A stretch of 64,000 nt of DNA from NCBI GenBank assembly GCA_973895155.1, contig OZ316893.1:8308001-8372000 (forward strand), given 5' to 3'. The notes under the pieces were generated by a model. That model was not told the DNA's origin. It did not search any database and was given only the letters and a program-made list of their open reading frames with translations. Each line of letters opens with the position of its first letter. Positions within the stretch are counted from its first letter, which is position 1. Positions 34,501 to 47,328 of the stretch are shown here, one piece after another. The DNA is from Marsupella aquatica (taxonomy: Eukaryota; Marchantiophyta). Position numbers and translations under genes: made by a program.

Positions 34501-37500
34501 GCCCAATAGAATAATTTCAAATGTTGTTTATTTTTTTGTAATAATAAAGTTAAACTAGCCCAATGCCGCACAGTCGGACAAGATGGCCAGGCAGTATGCT
34601 GCCAGAGTGGCTAGTTGGCCTTGCAGCTGAATTTCAAAGGAGTGTGTCAACTGAGGGAGAATGTCGGGTTGGGATACGAAAAAATCGAGCAAAGACACGT
34701 ATAGGTTCACCTCATGATTATGAAAGAATGTCACCACAATCAAACTAAATTTTCCTCCAGAATGACAGAGTGAGATATTATAATACAGTGTTTTAAATAA
34801 GCAAATGTAATTTTGGGGTTTTCATTACAGTAAAAGTATAAGATAATTGTGGGGTTTTGATTGTACACACAATTATAAAAATTATAGTGTTTAGATACAA
34901 AATCATCAGAATGCGGAATACAAATCGAAGGCACAGACTGTAGATTGCCTAGAGATTGCCCGCCTCTGCTCCCACCATTAACAGGTAAGAGATGAAAGCA
35001 GATATCTGAGTGTCTACGAGACAAAACTGCCTTGCTTTTGCAAAGTAATCACATTGAAAAGGAGAGCAGGATTGTCTAACAGATTCTTTCCTTGTAAAAC
35101 CCAAAGTGTGTCGCTCTAAAGAGAACATAGGTACCCTGGGCGCCAGAGGTTTCTGCTTCCAAGCTACTCGTCAATTTCCTCGTGCTTGAGGGCTGAAACG
35201 CACACAGTCAAACCATAATTGTTGCAACAACTAAACCGGAGAGGATCCCTGATAGTTAACTTAACTCAAATGATTCAGTACCTTAACCTTCGCGTCTGTG
35301 AGATTAGTCACAAAGTGGTATCGTCTTCTCTTGCTGACAGACTGTGTGTTCGTAAAAGCTAGCTAGAGTTGCAGATATGGTTGAACCTTTCGAGTTCTGG
35401 GGTCTGCCTCAGGGGTCTGCCTCTCAGCTAGAACTCGGTAAGAACTTTGAAGTGTTTTCAACGTTGTAGCTAAGAGTGCTTTGAGCTAGGGATGCAAGTA
35501 TGTGGCTTGTCGGTATGAACTGGAACTCATTTCGGTAGTAATGTGTTTCACCTTGCTACAGTAGCAACCGTAGCCATGGAGGATCACGGAGAGCTTACGG
35601 GGTCATTTGTGCTGAATTACTGGATATTCGTTCAACTCTATTTGAATCGTCATCATCCATCATCTATTCATTGGACTAGCGCGTGTTTATTAACCCCACC
35701 CGCCATATGTAGAATTGAAATGTAGCCTTCTAATTGTGATCGTCATCGTACATTTATATAGCAATGCTACAAAATATTTCCGTTGCAAGATAAAACTGCA
35801 TCAAAAACAATACCAATCCGTTCTCCAGCTGGTTTCCATAGGTGGGTGCATGCATTTTTAAGAAGCAGGATTTGACTAGTGGCCATCACTATCTTGTGAT
35901 AAACACAGAGACGTCAATGAAAAACGAGATATGAAATCTTAGTTAGCACGGTGTAACTGAGGTTATATTACACAAAAATTCTCGAAACAAAATTTTCATT
36001 GTTCGGCCCTGTTTGCTCAACTGAAAGCTGGCCTCAAGCAAGAAACACAACACAAGGGAAACAATGATTGGCTTCTGTTAGATTGGAAATTACAGTGCAA
36101 CATGGTTAATACAAGTAATCTGAGCTCTCCTTCCTCATTGCTAGCGTGGGAAGCTGGCCTGTCAGCAAAGCTGAAAACATTGTTTTCTCAACAGAGATTA
36201 TACTTATCAGAGCGTGGGCCATGCTAATAGTGACTGAACTATTTCTGCCACCAAATATCCTGCGAACAATCATAACAGAAAGAGTCTACTAGCTAGGTGC
36301 TTATTTACGCTGACCTGTGGACTTCCAACAATACCAGTAGAAGACTACAGGTGAGAAACAAATTAGTTTCCTAGTAGAAAGAAGAAACACAGTCAAGTTT
36401 CTCACAAGGGTTAATGGTCAGACGAGCAGACGTGTTCTCTTGAACGATAAACTGTCCAGGCAGAGTTCTCTTTTTCCCCCGATCTGAGTGATCATATTCA
36501 AATTTAGAAAGCAAGTTTGTTTCTGTCCTTGCATAGACCATGGGACCGAAGCACGATGACTTTTCCTGACATGAATATTGAAATTGATATCGCACATTCA
36601 ATGTCATTCAGGAAGCCTATTAACCACTCCAGGTTGATGACCGGAAGGCCACTTCGCGGACAGTTCTTCCTCGAAAGGCCTTCAGACGTGCTCCTGGGCC
36701 TTACGACATGGTCAGGCATTTCGGCAGTTACTAGAAATGTTTTAGCCCAGCCACTCAAATCAGCTCTGGTGAACCGGAACTCTGCAAAAGAAACAGCAAG
36801 TCAGACCTTAAACAAAAACACAGAACCATATATTCGCTAAGACGAGGTAAGAGCCATGGGTTTAGACGATCTTTTTCTCCCAGCTGGTTGCTCAGGAGAA
36901 AGGCACTGCCACAACAAGGAATGTCGTTGGCGGTATGGCCCCTCGGCAGAACTATGAAGAGGATCGGCCAGTGTAAAAGACGAGAAGTCAGAGGAGATTG
37001 AGACTGCCAAATTGCACTTTGAGATTCCTGATGGGGATAGCCTACATTTGCCTTCATCCGCAGAAACACTGACGGAATCAGCAAACTGACTCGACCTTAA
37101 CATCACCCATATGAGAGATATGGATGGACCCTTAAATTGAAAAGAGTTACGTTGAGTTGAGGTCTTTCAACAATCCGGACCACTCATGGGGTCCATCAAG
37201 GATTAATTTTCATTTTGGAGGTACATCAAGTATATCTGTCTCAAGAATCAACAATATATCCCACAAAGCAGCACCAGTAATTGTAATGTGCGAGCAAACA
37301 GTAAAGTTTTTACTTGTAGGAGCAAAAAACATTCTTGCATGACCCCTATTTTTCTACATCCAACTGCCTCGCTACCAACTACCTGGTTGGTAACATCCTT
37401 TTTGGGGACTCCCCTTTTTGCTAGGAGCTGGCTAGCCATCTGGAGTCTTTTAAAAAATACAAAAAATCTAAAAGTCACCAAAAAGCAAATGAAATTTGAA

Positions 37501-37740
37501 ACCATCAGTGTCTTGCTAATAACATTCTCCTCTGCTATCAAAATGCTCGCAACATAGAATACCTCCACCAGTTCCCTCTAATTAGTTCTAAGACCCTTTT
37601 GTCATGTAAGCTTGCTTTTGTTATGCAAACTTGTTGTTATTCAACAAGTTGGAGCCATGAATAGTTGCAAATTGGAACAGACATGCACATGAACATGAGA
37701 CAAAAGTTAAATGTTCAAGCTGGTGTTCAAGGGTTTAGGG
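31524..37740. other. Intergenic DNA after glutamine synthetase, no gene recognised
   Basis: The first few hundred bases should include the glutamine synthetase 3' UTR. Open frames up to 109 codons at 36371-37106 (minus) overlap one another in several frames and match nothing I know. I can report no gene here. Confidence 0.4.
32465..32516. repeat. Perfect 26-bp tandem duplication
   Basis: TGCACAGGCAAGGAGAAAAG plus TAACGA occurs twice head to tail without mismatch, which implies a recent duplication. Confidence 0.95.
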
Positions 37741-37900
37741 TTTTTCCTTAGAACTTTATTATCATATATTTTATTAGTTCTAAGGAAAAACTTTAGAATT
37801 TGACAAAGGATGAATCATTTTATTAGTTCTAAGGAAACACTTTAGAATTTTCTGGGAAGAATATTAGGGTCTTTAAATTCAAATTTGGAGACTATCAATG
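37741..37900. repeat. Partial copy of the 40654-type element with internal inverted repeat
   Basis: TTTTTCCTTAGAACT (37741-37755) and AGTTCTAAGGAAAAA (37776-37790) are perfect 15-bp inverted arms. A direct repeat of TTTTATTAGTTCTAAGGAAA follows near 37820. The stretch with TTAGTTCTAAGGAAA then AATATTAGGGTCTTT resembles the interior of the element at 40654-40929. It looks like a rearranged or truncated relative. Confidence 0.6.
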
Positions 37901-39402
37901 CTTTTTAGAAAATTGTTTGACTGTCAATGTTGTGGTACAGAGTACTGCTATCTTCTTGTTGTGTACGTAGTGGATTGCTGAATCATGTCATATATCCCCT
38001 TCAGTCAGTCACATAGTAAAATATGCAGATCATCTTCACATGTATGCTTGGCTTCCACACTACTATAGACATCTATCCGGAAAATCTTTGAAGCACAATC
38101 AAAATAATATTAGTGACTTAAAAAGACCACAAAATTCTCCTCAGTTGGATCAATGAATTGTGAGGAACCTGAACAAAGACATTTTGACATGCAATGTGTG
38201 TCCCAATCTGAGTGACACAAACATATGAACAATCCCTGCCTCAACAAAGAGGGGAAACCATATCATATAGTACTATGAAGGGGAGGCAGTGAAACAAACT
38301 ACCACTTGGCAAGCAAGAAGCCAGCAGTGTGAAAAAGGCGTTGCAACTGATTGGTCATACTGAGATCAAATCAAGGAGTCAGAGCAGGAGTCCATCCCAC
38401 CAAACTAAACTAAACAAAATGTGATGTGGATAGCAGTCAGACGATGGAAACAAACTGTGATGTCGAAAGCAGTGGGAGCAGGAATTGCAACCTGAAGAGA
38501 AGCAAATTCAGTTGAGTGTAGAGCAACCCTGGTTTCCTCACAAACTCCAAGCATGAGAGTATCCAGAGATGGCAGCTTCTTGGGATCTTGCCAAAGCTAT
38601 TCACGTTTATGAGAAGCCCACAATGACAAATAGGACTCCAAGACGTGAATGAATTGGAACACCTGGCTACAATCTGGGATGTCCAATTGCAAAGAGATGC
38701 AATGAACCAAATTTTCCGACATTGCTATATGGTGAATACCTTCTACCTTATTTTGTCTTATTAGAAATATGAGTTCTGAATTTTCTTTTAAATCTGGCCT
38801 AGTGTATCATTTCACTTTGTATTGGTTTGAATTTAACAAATTATCTAACCCCTTTAATTATTTCAAGTTTATGATTTTCATTTGATATGATATGTTTTAT
38901 TGTGATAACTTATCATGTATTTGATGAGATTTTCTTTCTGCCATTTATTCTCTATTGCACAAGATGATCAGACTCACCAGGATGCACCCAGTACAAACAC
39001 CAGAGATGCCCTGTAGGTTATATGTCCATTGGTGAACAACTTTCCAACCCTTACGGTTTAGAGGTTAACAGGTGTCACCTAAATAGTGAATCTTTCAATA
39101 GGGCCTAAAAGTAGAGTACAAAGCTAGAGTATAAAGCTAACATACTTCTCTGTCAAACACAAAATACTATACCTCTAGGGTACATCTTACAAGTTATGTA
39201 CTTGTTTTTCACCTAAAAAGTGCGGTAAAGGTGTGCATTTTTATTCTATTTATTTATTTGATTCACTGTTTTAATGCATTTGAATACTATGCTATAATTG
39301 CTATTTGATAATTGATAGGATACAATTGACATTGTCAATAAGTTAAAATAGCTGTGTCTTAGAACGAACATGCTATATATCCAAAGCAGCCTGATACTGT
39401 GC

Positions 39403-39804
39403 TCAGAAGTCCTCGACATCAATGCCTTTGTAGCTCAAATTATTGAAAGAGGTCCAGATATCATAGAAATGAATAAGCCCGCTTTGCTCATATGAAGAGG
39501 CAAGTTTGGTCCAACAGAGCTGAGCATTGTTCACAATTTCAAGAATATCTTGAATATGAGGACAACAACTTAAAATAGTTGCAGTGCAAGCAGAAGTAGC
39601 TTGAGCTTTAAAAATCTGAATACGTTCAAGAAACATTTAGTCATGCTCGTCAATGTGCTTAACTGGGGAAATAGCAGTGCCATCAATGTGATGCCAGATG
39701 CCACCTGATTCAATGGCAGACCGACATAGATGCCGCCAACTCTTAAAATTGGGAGATCCTTCGACTTTGGGGATAAACTGAACGTACAAGGAGGAACTCA
39801 TCAT
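39403..39804 (-). pseudogene. Copia-type gag fragment with a premature stop
   Basis: On the minus strand the frame opens with MMSSSLYVQFIPKVEGSPNF, continues with KSWRHLCRSAIESGGIWHHIDGT as two adjoining blocks, meets a TAA near 39638, and reopens in the same frame as MFLERIQIFKAQ. It then reads CWTKLASSYEQSG and IWTSFNNLSYKG before a final stop. This order (an N-terminal gsNf..W block, a W..iDGT block, then a W.kL.s.YE block) is typical of plant Copia gag (UBN2-like). No zinc knuckle or pol region follows, so it is a non-functional fragment. Confidence 0.75.
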
Positions 39805-40083
39805 AAAGAGAACTTGAAGAAGGACGGAATAGAATCAGATGAGAGAAGGATTCTGAGACCAAAGAATTACAACACTAGATAAAGGCACATAACCTATGAC
39901 GTGCAATCTTAGTGACACATAAAAAAATAAACAATTCCTACCTCAACAAAGAGGGGAAACCATATCATATAGTACCCTGAAGGAGAGGTATTGAAACAAA
40001 CCACCACTTGGCAAGCAAGAAACCAGTGCTGTGAAAAAGGCGCTGCAACTAACTGATCAGTCATACTGCGATCAAATCAAGGA

Positions 40084-40382
40084 TATTGATAGTAACTTTA
40101 CTATTGCTGTAAATTACTGGTGATGCGCTTTCTAAGTGTCAAAGCATGATTATATATCTCTTTACTATCTTGTCCACTCCCCGGACATCACGCTGTGTTA
40201 TCTGCTCTCATGTTCTAGTGATTAGTTGTTAGTTAGTGGTACACTATATCTCTTACTGTTGATCTTCATGTCTAGCTTTATGGATCTTGATCCATCTCAT
40301 TTCCTGGCGTGTATTTATGTGGGGCCCTTGCCTCCCCTCAGAATTGTTAATTCAATCAGAGTTACAGACTCCGTTGTGTACA
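40084..40382. mobile_element. 299-bp insertion (solo-LTR-like) with 5-bp target duplication
   Basis: The left LTR copy reads straight through AATCAAGGAGTCAGAG. The right copy is interrupted there by 299 bp flanked by AAGGA on both sides (40079-40083 and 40383-40387). The insert begins TATTGATAGTAAC and ends GTTGTGTACA. Five-base duplications are typical of LTR retroelement integrase, so a solo LTR with a mutated first TG is the best reading. It has no coding capacity, and another class of short insertion is possible. Confidence 0.7.
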
Positions 40383-40653
40383 AAGGAGTCAGAGCAGGAG
40401 TCCATCCCGCCAAACTAAACAAATTGTGATGTCAATAGCAATCAGCCAATGGAGAAGAACAAGTGACTCGTGACAGACATCAATTAATCCCGATTATTGT
40501 GTAATACAACTGGTCACCTATAATCTAAAGCTAGGCAAGGGTGGCTTGGTACTTAATAGACCGATGCACAATCCACACCTCTATCTTGTAAGATTCTTCA
40601 TAATTGTGATCTTGGGCAAAAATTCCTGGGAATTTCCAAATGCAATATTATAT

Positions 40654-40929
40654 CTCGGGGGTATCACATGCGATGAAGGATAGGGTCATTTTATTGGTTC
40701 TAAGGGAAAATTTAAAAATTTTGGTAGAAGAACAATAGGGTCTTTTAAATTCAATTTTGAGACTTATAAGAATATTAGGGTCTTTTTAATCCAATTTTTA
40801 GAATATTCCAAGAATATTCCAACTTTATAGGGGTTAAAAAATAAATATTTTTTTCTTACATTTTAGGAGGTCCGAGGCCTAAAAACGTCGCAGGCGATGG
40901 GGAGGTCCCCATATAGTGAGACCCCCGAG
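40654..40929. mobile_element. Intact 276-bp hAT-like MITE with 8-bp target duplication
   Basis: The left end reads CTCGGGGGTATCACAT and the right end, in reverse complement, reads CTCGGGGGTCTCACTAT, so the terminal repeats match apart from two internal positions. TATTATAT flanks both sides exactly (40646-40653 and 40930-40937). An 8-bp duplication points to the hAT superfamily or a relative. The interior is AT-rich and non-coding. A decayed inverted copy lies at 21661-21915 and a partial relative at 37741-37900. Confidence 0.88.
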
Positions 40930-40937
40930 TATTATAT

Positions 40938-43440
40938 GTCAGGAATACTACAGTCATGACCAGGAATTTTTAATATCTATCAATTAAACAAAAATTCCTC
41001 AAGCCAAAATCAGTTATGCAGAAACAGGAAACAATTTCCTGTTTAAGCTCCCACCATATTAATAAAATTGAAGTTGAGACAGACTAAGCTTGTGAGAGTT
41101 TTATTAAATGTGAGGGTCTAATGGGCTTGAACCAACAAAAAGCAGAATTCACTAATATCAAGACAAGAGTACGTCCAATTAATCATAGGATTTGTCGATT
41201 GTCGCAGCCTCAGTTGATTCAAATTCTGTAAAATCCAAGTACCATGTTACTCTATCACTGCAAAGGCAAGATTGATGCAAACATAGTATAATAGTTAAGT
41301 GTTTACAATATTGAAAGCTTTTAGAGGACTAAGCTTGCAGTATTGTGATAGTTCTCTAGTGTTCAAAATATCATAGTACAATCCGCCATCCACAGTCTAT
41401 GCTGTATCTGGTCTAAGGTAGTACCAGAAAATTAATTAGGTAATTAAGGAGCATGCGGGGTGTCTGGGTCTACAACATGGGGCCCAGGAAGGATATTAAA
41501 GGTTAGGCAGGGAGACTGAAGATACCCTCATGCAAATGGAAATTTCAAATATATAGTCCCGATCTATTGTTGAAAACCTTTCTTTGGGTCCCAGTGAGCA
41601 AAGTGAAACCTCTATAATTACCTGTCCATGACTCTGGGGTGTAATTGAAGTTGGGGGTGTGAGTGGAAAAGGGGGGTTGAGGGCAAGGTGAGTAACTGGC
41701 TAGTTTATAAATGCGCTTGCTCTATTTATGTTCAAACTATTGACACTCAAGCTAGTTTTGTTAGTTTGCCAATCACTCAAACATCACCTTAGATGGTCTT
41801 GGTCTACACTCAAGTCTAATACACATTTTTTTTGCACTTTGCCTCCACCTTTGCCTTTCCTATGTAATCCCATGAGAACATAGCAGGTCTCGATGTGCAG
41901 AGTAGTTATGTCACAATTAATTGTAGACAAAAACTGACTGAAGACATAACTTCAAAAAAACTAGCTCGATCAGCAGTGCATACAAAGCCCGGTCAACCCT
42001 GGCTGATTGTAGATAGTTATTTACTTGTGCCACTAATAATATGACAAGTTTGAAATAGTCAAACTATAAGGGCATCACACAAGAGGCCCAGAGAGGCATG
42101 CAGTGGGGTAACTCATTTGAGTTGAGACTTAATTATAAGTCTAGAGTTCAAATGACTGTTGTGATTTACTGTTTTGTTCCTATGGGGTTTCACAGATGTC
42201 CCCTAAAAACATAAAATAAAATAAGGCTTCACAAGGCATCACACAAGAAGAACACTGTGCATTTTTATTAGTGTTACTCACACTAATTCATGAGCATGCA
42301 TTTTTGGGCTCAGCTTGTGTAAATGAGTGTTAATGAAACTATATATTTTTATTATTAATAACACTAATTCAGTGCACATGTAATAGTGTTACTTTGGTCA
42401 CAAGAATGTAGATTGATCTTTTATTATTATTATTTTTAAGGAAAAATCTGTGAAATCCCTGCGTAACATTAACATGTATTTCACATAAAATAAACTACAG
42501 TGAAGTGTCTAGTCTAACTAATTTTGGGACGAGGTTATAAAACCAAACGTTGTGGACGTTAGGGCCATCATGACAACTTCTGGACGACAGTTTTACTCAG
42601 GGGTCCATGAAGCATAATTATGTATTCGGGCTACAGGTCAGTCTGATGCAGAGACTCCAATAAAAGCGCACGGTCCACTACCAGTTCAGGTCGCATCAAT
42701 TGCTTGGCGTTCCAGCTTTTGATCCTACTCCCAAGGTTCATTGACGCGTCCGCTGCTCCACATTTCTGATCATGTATTTTCACCAATCCTGGACCCTCAC
42801 GGGACACGCAATTAGTGTTTCTGTACATTATTTTGCCTTTCAGATGGACAGAGCTTGAGGCAACCCGAAAGAGCGTCACACCATACGAGAACAAGCGACA
42901 ACAGTCTTACACAATTCCATGTGGTTCCCATTCTTAGGCATTAACCAACCTTTCAAGACAACAAAATGAGATGAAAACGTCCTCAAGAGATACGGTGTGC
43001 GCAGAATGGTTTTTGCCGGCAGGCTGCCAGGTACCGGCTTGCTATCCAATGTTCGCGCCCACAACGAACTTACGCACCTGCGTCGGGTACAACGTGGGCT
43101 TGCCATCTCCTTTGTGGCCTCCCCACTTCGCTGTACGCTGATCTCCGTTATTCTGAGTAAATGAAGTTGAAATAAGTTGCAGGCAAGAGTGGCTAAACTC
43201 CTTAGTTAATGGGACTGTTTAATGTGAACTCCCCAGACAGTGCGAGCCACTTCTCCGCATAACCCACGACACCTGTTCGTAATTACTCCTCACTTTCGAA
43301 AACGGTGACTCTTAAAATAATTAAAATTCCAAAACCGATCGAACTGGCGAACCTGCAGACTTGAAGATTAACCCCCACTGTCTCGTCCACATGCGTTCAA
43401 TTGAGTTGATCTGGATGAATCGACTTCGTCACCCCGGACA
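40938..43440. other. Intergenic DNA before the GDSL gene, no gene recognised
   Basis: AT-rich until about 42500, then more balanced. Minus-strand frames at 42631-42894 and 42876-43106 show no recognisable product. Confidence 0.4.
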
Positions 43441-43447
43441 TATATAT
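43441..43447 (+). promoter_or_regulatory. TATA-like box for the GDSL gene
   Basis: TATATAT (within ACATATATATCG) lies 225 bases before the start codon, a plausible core-promoter position. It is unverified. Confidence 0.3.
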
Positions 43448-43671
43448 CGTTATGTCTGCAGCTACCCATGTTTTGGGAGTAATGTTGCGCAGCTATCAAC
43501 ACAAGAATGTTACCGGTACATAGGAGCTACTGATGGGTTTACTATCGTAGACATCAAGCCTCGATTCCCGTAAGGAATCGGCGGAGAGCACTTGCAGACT
43601 TTGCAGGTTTGAATGTGCCGGGCACTCGTAGCAGTCATACTAGCTTCCCATATATTGTGGAGGAGAGAACT

Positions 43672-46600
43672 ATGTCGACTGCACACGGGAAGTCTGGAGA
43701 TTTGCATCTGGCAGCCATTTTAGCCCTGCTCTTCTGGACCACTTGCAATGGCAGCCACGGTCCAGCTGGGGTTCTCGCTGCTCCCGCTCTGGTTGTGCTG
43801 GGAGATTCGACAGTCGATGTGGGGGTGAATACCTACGTCAACACAGTCATTAAAGCAGACTGGCCGCCTTACGGGCGTAAGTTTCCAGGCCACCAAGCTA
43901 CGGGGCGATTTTGCGATGGCAAACTTATCCCCGATGTCGTCGGTATGTAAACGTAGTGTCTGCTCTACAATTCAAGCTGTCATTCATGAATTCTACATTG
44001 CGCTTTTACTGTTAATTTGAAGCTTTGCAAGGAGCTAGATGAGTCAGGTCTTCGTATTGAATTTCATGCTTTTCATATCAGAGAGTTTATAGTATGAGGT
44101 CTTTGGTTGATGACTTTGTCTGAACATAGACATTGTAAGCCTTCTAGCTAGTCTTCAGAGGCCTGACAAAACGCCGATTGAAGGCCAGTGATGATAGCCT
44201 GTCCCTTCCTAGTGATCTATCCAATAAAAAGTATTCAGATTTTTGGTGTTGGAATTAAACATTAGAAATACGTGAACTCAGCCTGTGACGAATGTTACCT
44301 CCCCAACCTTTCGACGATGCTCTTACCTTAGTTAGACATCCTGAAGACAGGCCCCTGCACGCCGCAGAAGATTTCATCAATAATTGGTTCTCTGATGTTA
44401 TGTACGTATCCCTGCGGATTCGTGCCTCCCCGCGGTAAATTAACTACTATTACAATTCTACTTCAATTCCATTTATTAGCTTCGTAACGTTTAAATTCTG
44501 ACCAATTTCGCGATAATTGGTTTGCAATGGACCGTCAAATTGGTTTTCGTTTCAGTCCAGGTGTCCTAGTTTCTTGTATCGATATCCCAATTAAGTTTCG
44601 AAAGCTGCAATCCTGAATGACAACCTGGTTAATTTAAACGTACTGCTATTTCCTTCTCCTTTCTAACTAACGAAGGTTGCACAATCACGAAATCACAAGT
44701 TGTTTTGTACCGATGTTTCGTTCTGTCTTCTAACTAAGCAAGGGACCGATCAAAACTTTGAAAACCGGCGTTGGTGCAGCGGAACTTCTGGGTTACCCAC
44801 CCCCATATCAGTTACCGTTTAATGATCCCAATGCTGAAGGGAGCGTTATCCTACAAGGCATCAACACAGCTTCCTCCGGCTCAGGTTTCTGGGACAGCAC
44901 TTTAAGCGGTTTAGTGAGTGGCAATTCTGCATAACTCTCAAAATCATTTCAGTGTTGATGTAAGATCAATCCACTTTGTCAGATGCTAAATATGGTAGAA
45001 ACGATTAGGCATGGGATTTTGACTACTTCTTTGCAATTCAAAACGAAGGCTTTGCTCAAGTTTTCAGCCATGGTACTTAGTCTCGATTTCTGTGCGCATT
45101 CGAGCACAGTAATTTCTCTAATTCAGTGCCAAACGCATGCCGTGCTAAAGTCATCACAAGTTAAGTCGTTGTTTGCACGAGCAGTCACCGTCTCCAACTT
45201 GAATATTGTGCAGTGTGGTTTGCATGATATATGGCATGAATTTGTTAACTACTGTAGAGCTGTTAAGCTAGTCTTGAAACAGTTCAAGAGCTAGTTTTTC
45301 GTCGAATTGCACTTGTCTTAGGCCTTGTTCAGCAGCCTTGTCGTGAGAGCGCTCGTATTATTCAACATTCAGCATATTGCGGACTTAATTAACGTGCGCG
45401 CTTTTGATTCTTGAGCATTCTACTGATCCCGGTCACTTGGTACAAACCCGTGCAGTGTGTATCATTGTCACAGCAAGTCGAGTGGGTGGGGGAATGGAAG
45501 AACAAAGTAGTAGCGCTGGTGGGGGATGCGTCGGCTGCCTCAATAGTAGGAGAAGCGGTCTACATCATTTCTACCGGCAGCAACGACTGGATTAATAACT
45601 ATTTCAATGACCAGTCTCTCATGCAAATGTACAACATTATGCAGTACACGCAGTTTATCCTTGGGATTGTACAAAATCGTATACAGGTAGACGTCTCAGT
45701 TATCCTCGACCATCTCAGTCCAAATAACATCATGATGTACTGAACTCAATCAATCGACTTTATCGAGAAAGATTACTTTTTTTAGGTCAACTAAAAATCT
45801 GCAGTTCCTAACGAATTGACATTTTACTGGAGAGCCGCTCCAATGTCAATTCCTGTCATCGAACAACATTCTTCCGAATGTTTAATCTGGCTTCCTCATC
45901 GGATAATCATGCCTGAAGACTCAACATGCAACGGCATTGACACCGGCTTTAGATATGATTTCAATCGAGTCGTGAGTCGATCTACAGATACTTTCAGCAT
46001 AGCTCCATATTTTGGAGAGGTACCTATTCTTGTAACATAACACGAGACGCTTATAGTATATTCTCGAAAAGCTCACAATCGCTACCGTAGACACGGCGGT
46101 TTATGGTTTGGAAATTCGAACAGATCGAGGGAACTCGTGCACAATAAAGTTCCCTCTGAGATTACTCACTTGCCACTGTATCACAGGATCTGTACAACTT
46201 GGGTGCGCGTCGAATTGCGCTGGTGTCTCTGCCACCATTCGGCTGTGTTCCTCTCGAGACGGTGTTACGCAACACAGGCGGGAAGTGCATCGAGGAGTTT
46301 AACAGTGCTGCCACGACTTTCAATGCTGCACTGCAGAATTTGCTCACCTCTGTACAAGGGACTTTTCCAGGCAGTACGATAATGTACTTTGACTCGTACT
46401 CGCAGGTCTACGACGCTCACATGAACCCAGCCCAATACGGTGAGCTTTCGAATTTTCTCCGACATTCAGGTGGTCTTCCACTAAGTTTGAAGTCGTCTAC
46501 TCGCATTGCTGATCGATGTTAAGCTGTCCGTAATCCTTCGGTCTCACTTTGAAATGTATCTTTCCGATTTCTGCTTGCAAAGAGTATCGACGAAAGAGTA

Positions 46601-47328
46601 TCACAGGACTGGATATCCTGACATCTATATATCAACAGTAAGAATGAAGAGATGAACTCATTCAAGTCAGATACCGGGAATTAAGCTATGCCTAGTCTCA
46701 AACATGTCTAAGCCATAGGGGCCAAACTCCCGTTCAATTCTAGGTCTAGATCTAGCCTATCTGTAATGGCATAGCCTAACTGCTGGCTTTCAGATCGAAT
46801 ATATCCGGATTGATTCATAGTTATTTCATATATAGTCGCTCTCTCAAAGGCCTAGCTACTTAAAGAAGGAGAATCTCGTATGATCACAAGAAACTGTCAG
46901 GCTAGATGTTACGTACTTGCAATATAGTTGTGTGTGTTCTGACAAATTCATGCAACCATCTTCAGTTACGGCTGACCGTAAAGTCAAATACTACGTCAGG
47001 TTGAAAGATACAACAGCTACAGAAGTGTGTCCAGCAATATGGCTGACGTGATTATTATTTCATACGCTTGTGTGTTCACCAATTTTCTAATTGTACGTAA
47101 TTGACTGCAGGATTTGCTCACACCAACACCGAGACCAACACAACCGGAGTTTGTTGTGATTTAGCTGGCTCTTTCCCTGGATTTGGTCCCCTTTGCAACC
47201 AGGCATCTCCGGTTTGTCTCAATGCAGACGAATACCTCTGGTGGGATGCTTTCCACCCAACGCAATTCTTCAACCAGAAAGTTGGAGCTTTGCTTTACGC
47301 TCGTCTACAATCGACACTCGGCATTTAA
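43672..47328 (+). CDS. GDSL-type esterase/lipase, 5 exons
   Basis: SGNH/GDSL hydrolases cleave ester bonds of lipids or cell-wall polymers and in plants are mostly secreted. Inferred exons: 43672-43942, 44780-44913, 45456-45686, 46187-46439, 47111-47328, all GT-AG, totalling 368 residues, the normal length. A hydrophobic stretch at about 13-22 followed by small residues suggests a signal peptide. Catalytic blocks are all present: Ser46 in LGDSTVD (GDST rather than GDSL), Gly124 in NTASSGSG, Asn178 in GSNDW, and Asp342 and His345 in WDAFHPT. The order DLYNLGARRIAL then LPPFGCVP is typical of the plant family. An in-frame ATG at 43609 would put 21 extra residues before the signal sequence, so 43672 is preferred. 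Substrate cannot be predicted. Confidence 0.92.

Larger units (their letters stand above)
38150..40455 (-). mobile_element. Decayed Copia-like LTR retroelement, minus strand
   Basis: Two direct repeats flank a gag-like remnant: a left copy at about 38150-38455 and a right copy at about 39862-40455. They share blocks such as CTCAACAAAGAGGGGAAACC, CACTTGGCAAGCAAGAA and GGAGTCAGAGCAGGAGTCCA. Just inside the right copy, on the minus strand, is TGGTCTCAGAAT (39850-39861), close to the usual initiator-Met tRNA primer site TGGTATCAGAGC. The gag-like frame starts about 45 bases further in. Only about 1.4 kb lies between the LTRs, with no protease, integrase or reverse transcriptase seen, so the element is internally deleted. 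The outer LTR ends are approximate because the copies have diverged. The right LTR contains a later 299-bp insertion. Confidence 0.7.

Noticed and set aside
37725-37745. Telomere-type repeat
   Set aside because: Only about one and a half TTTAGGG units occur, too few to mean anything.
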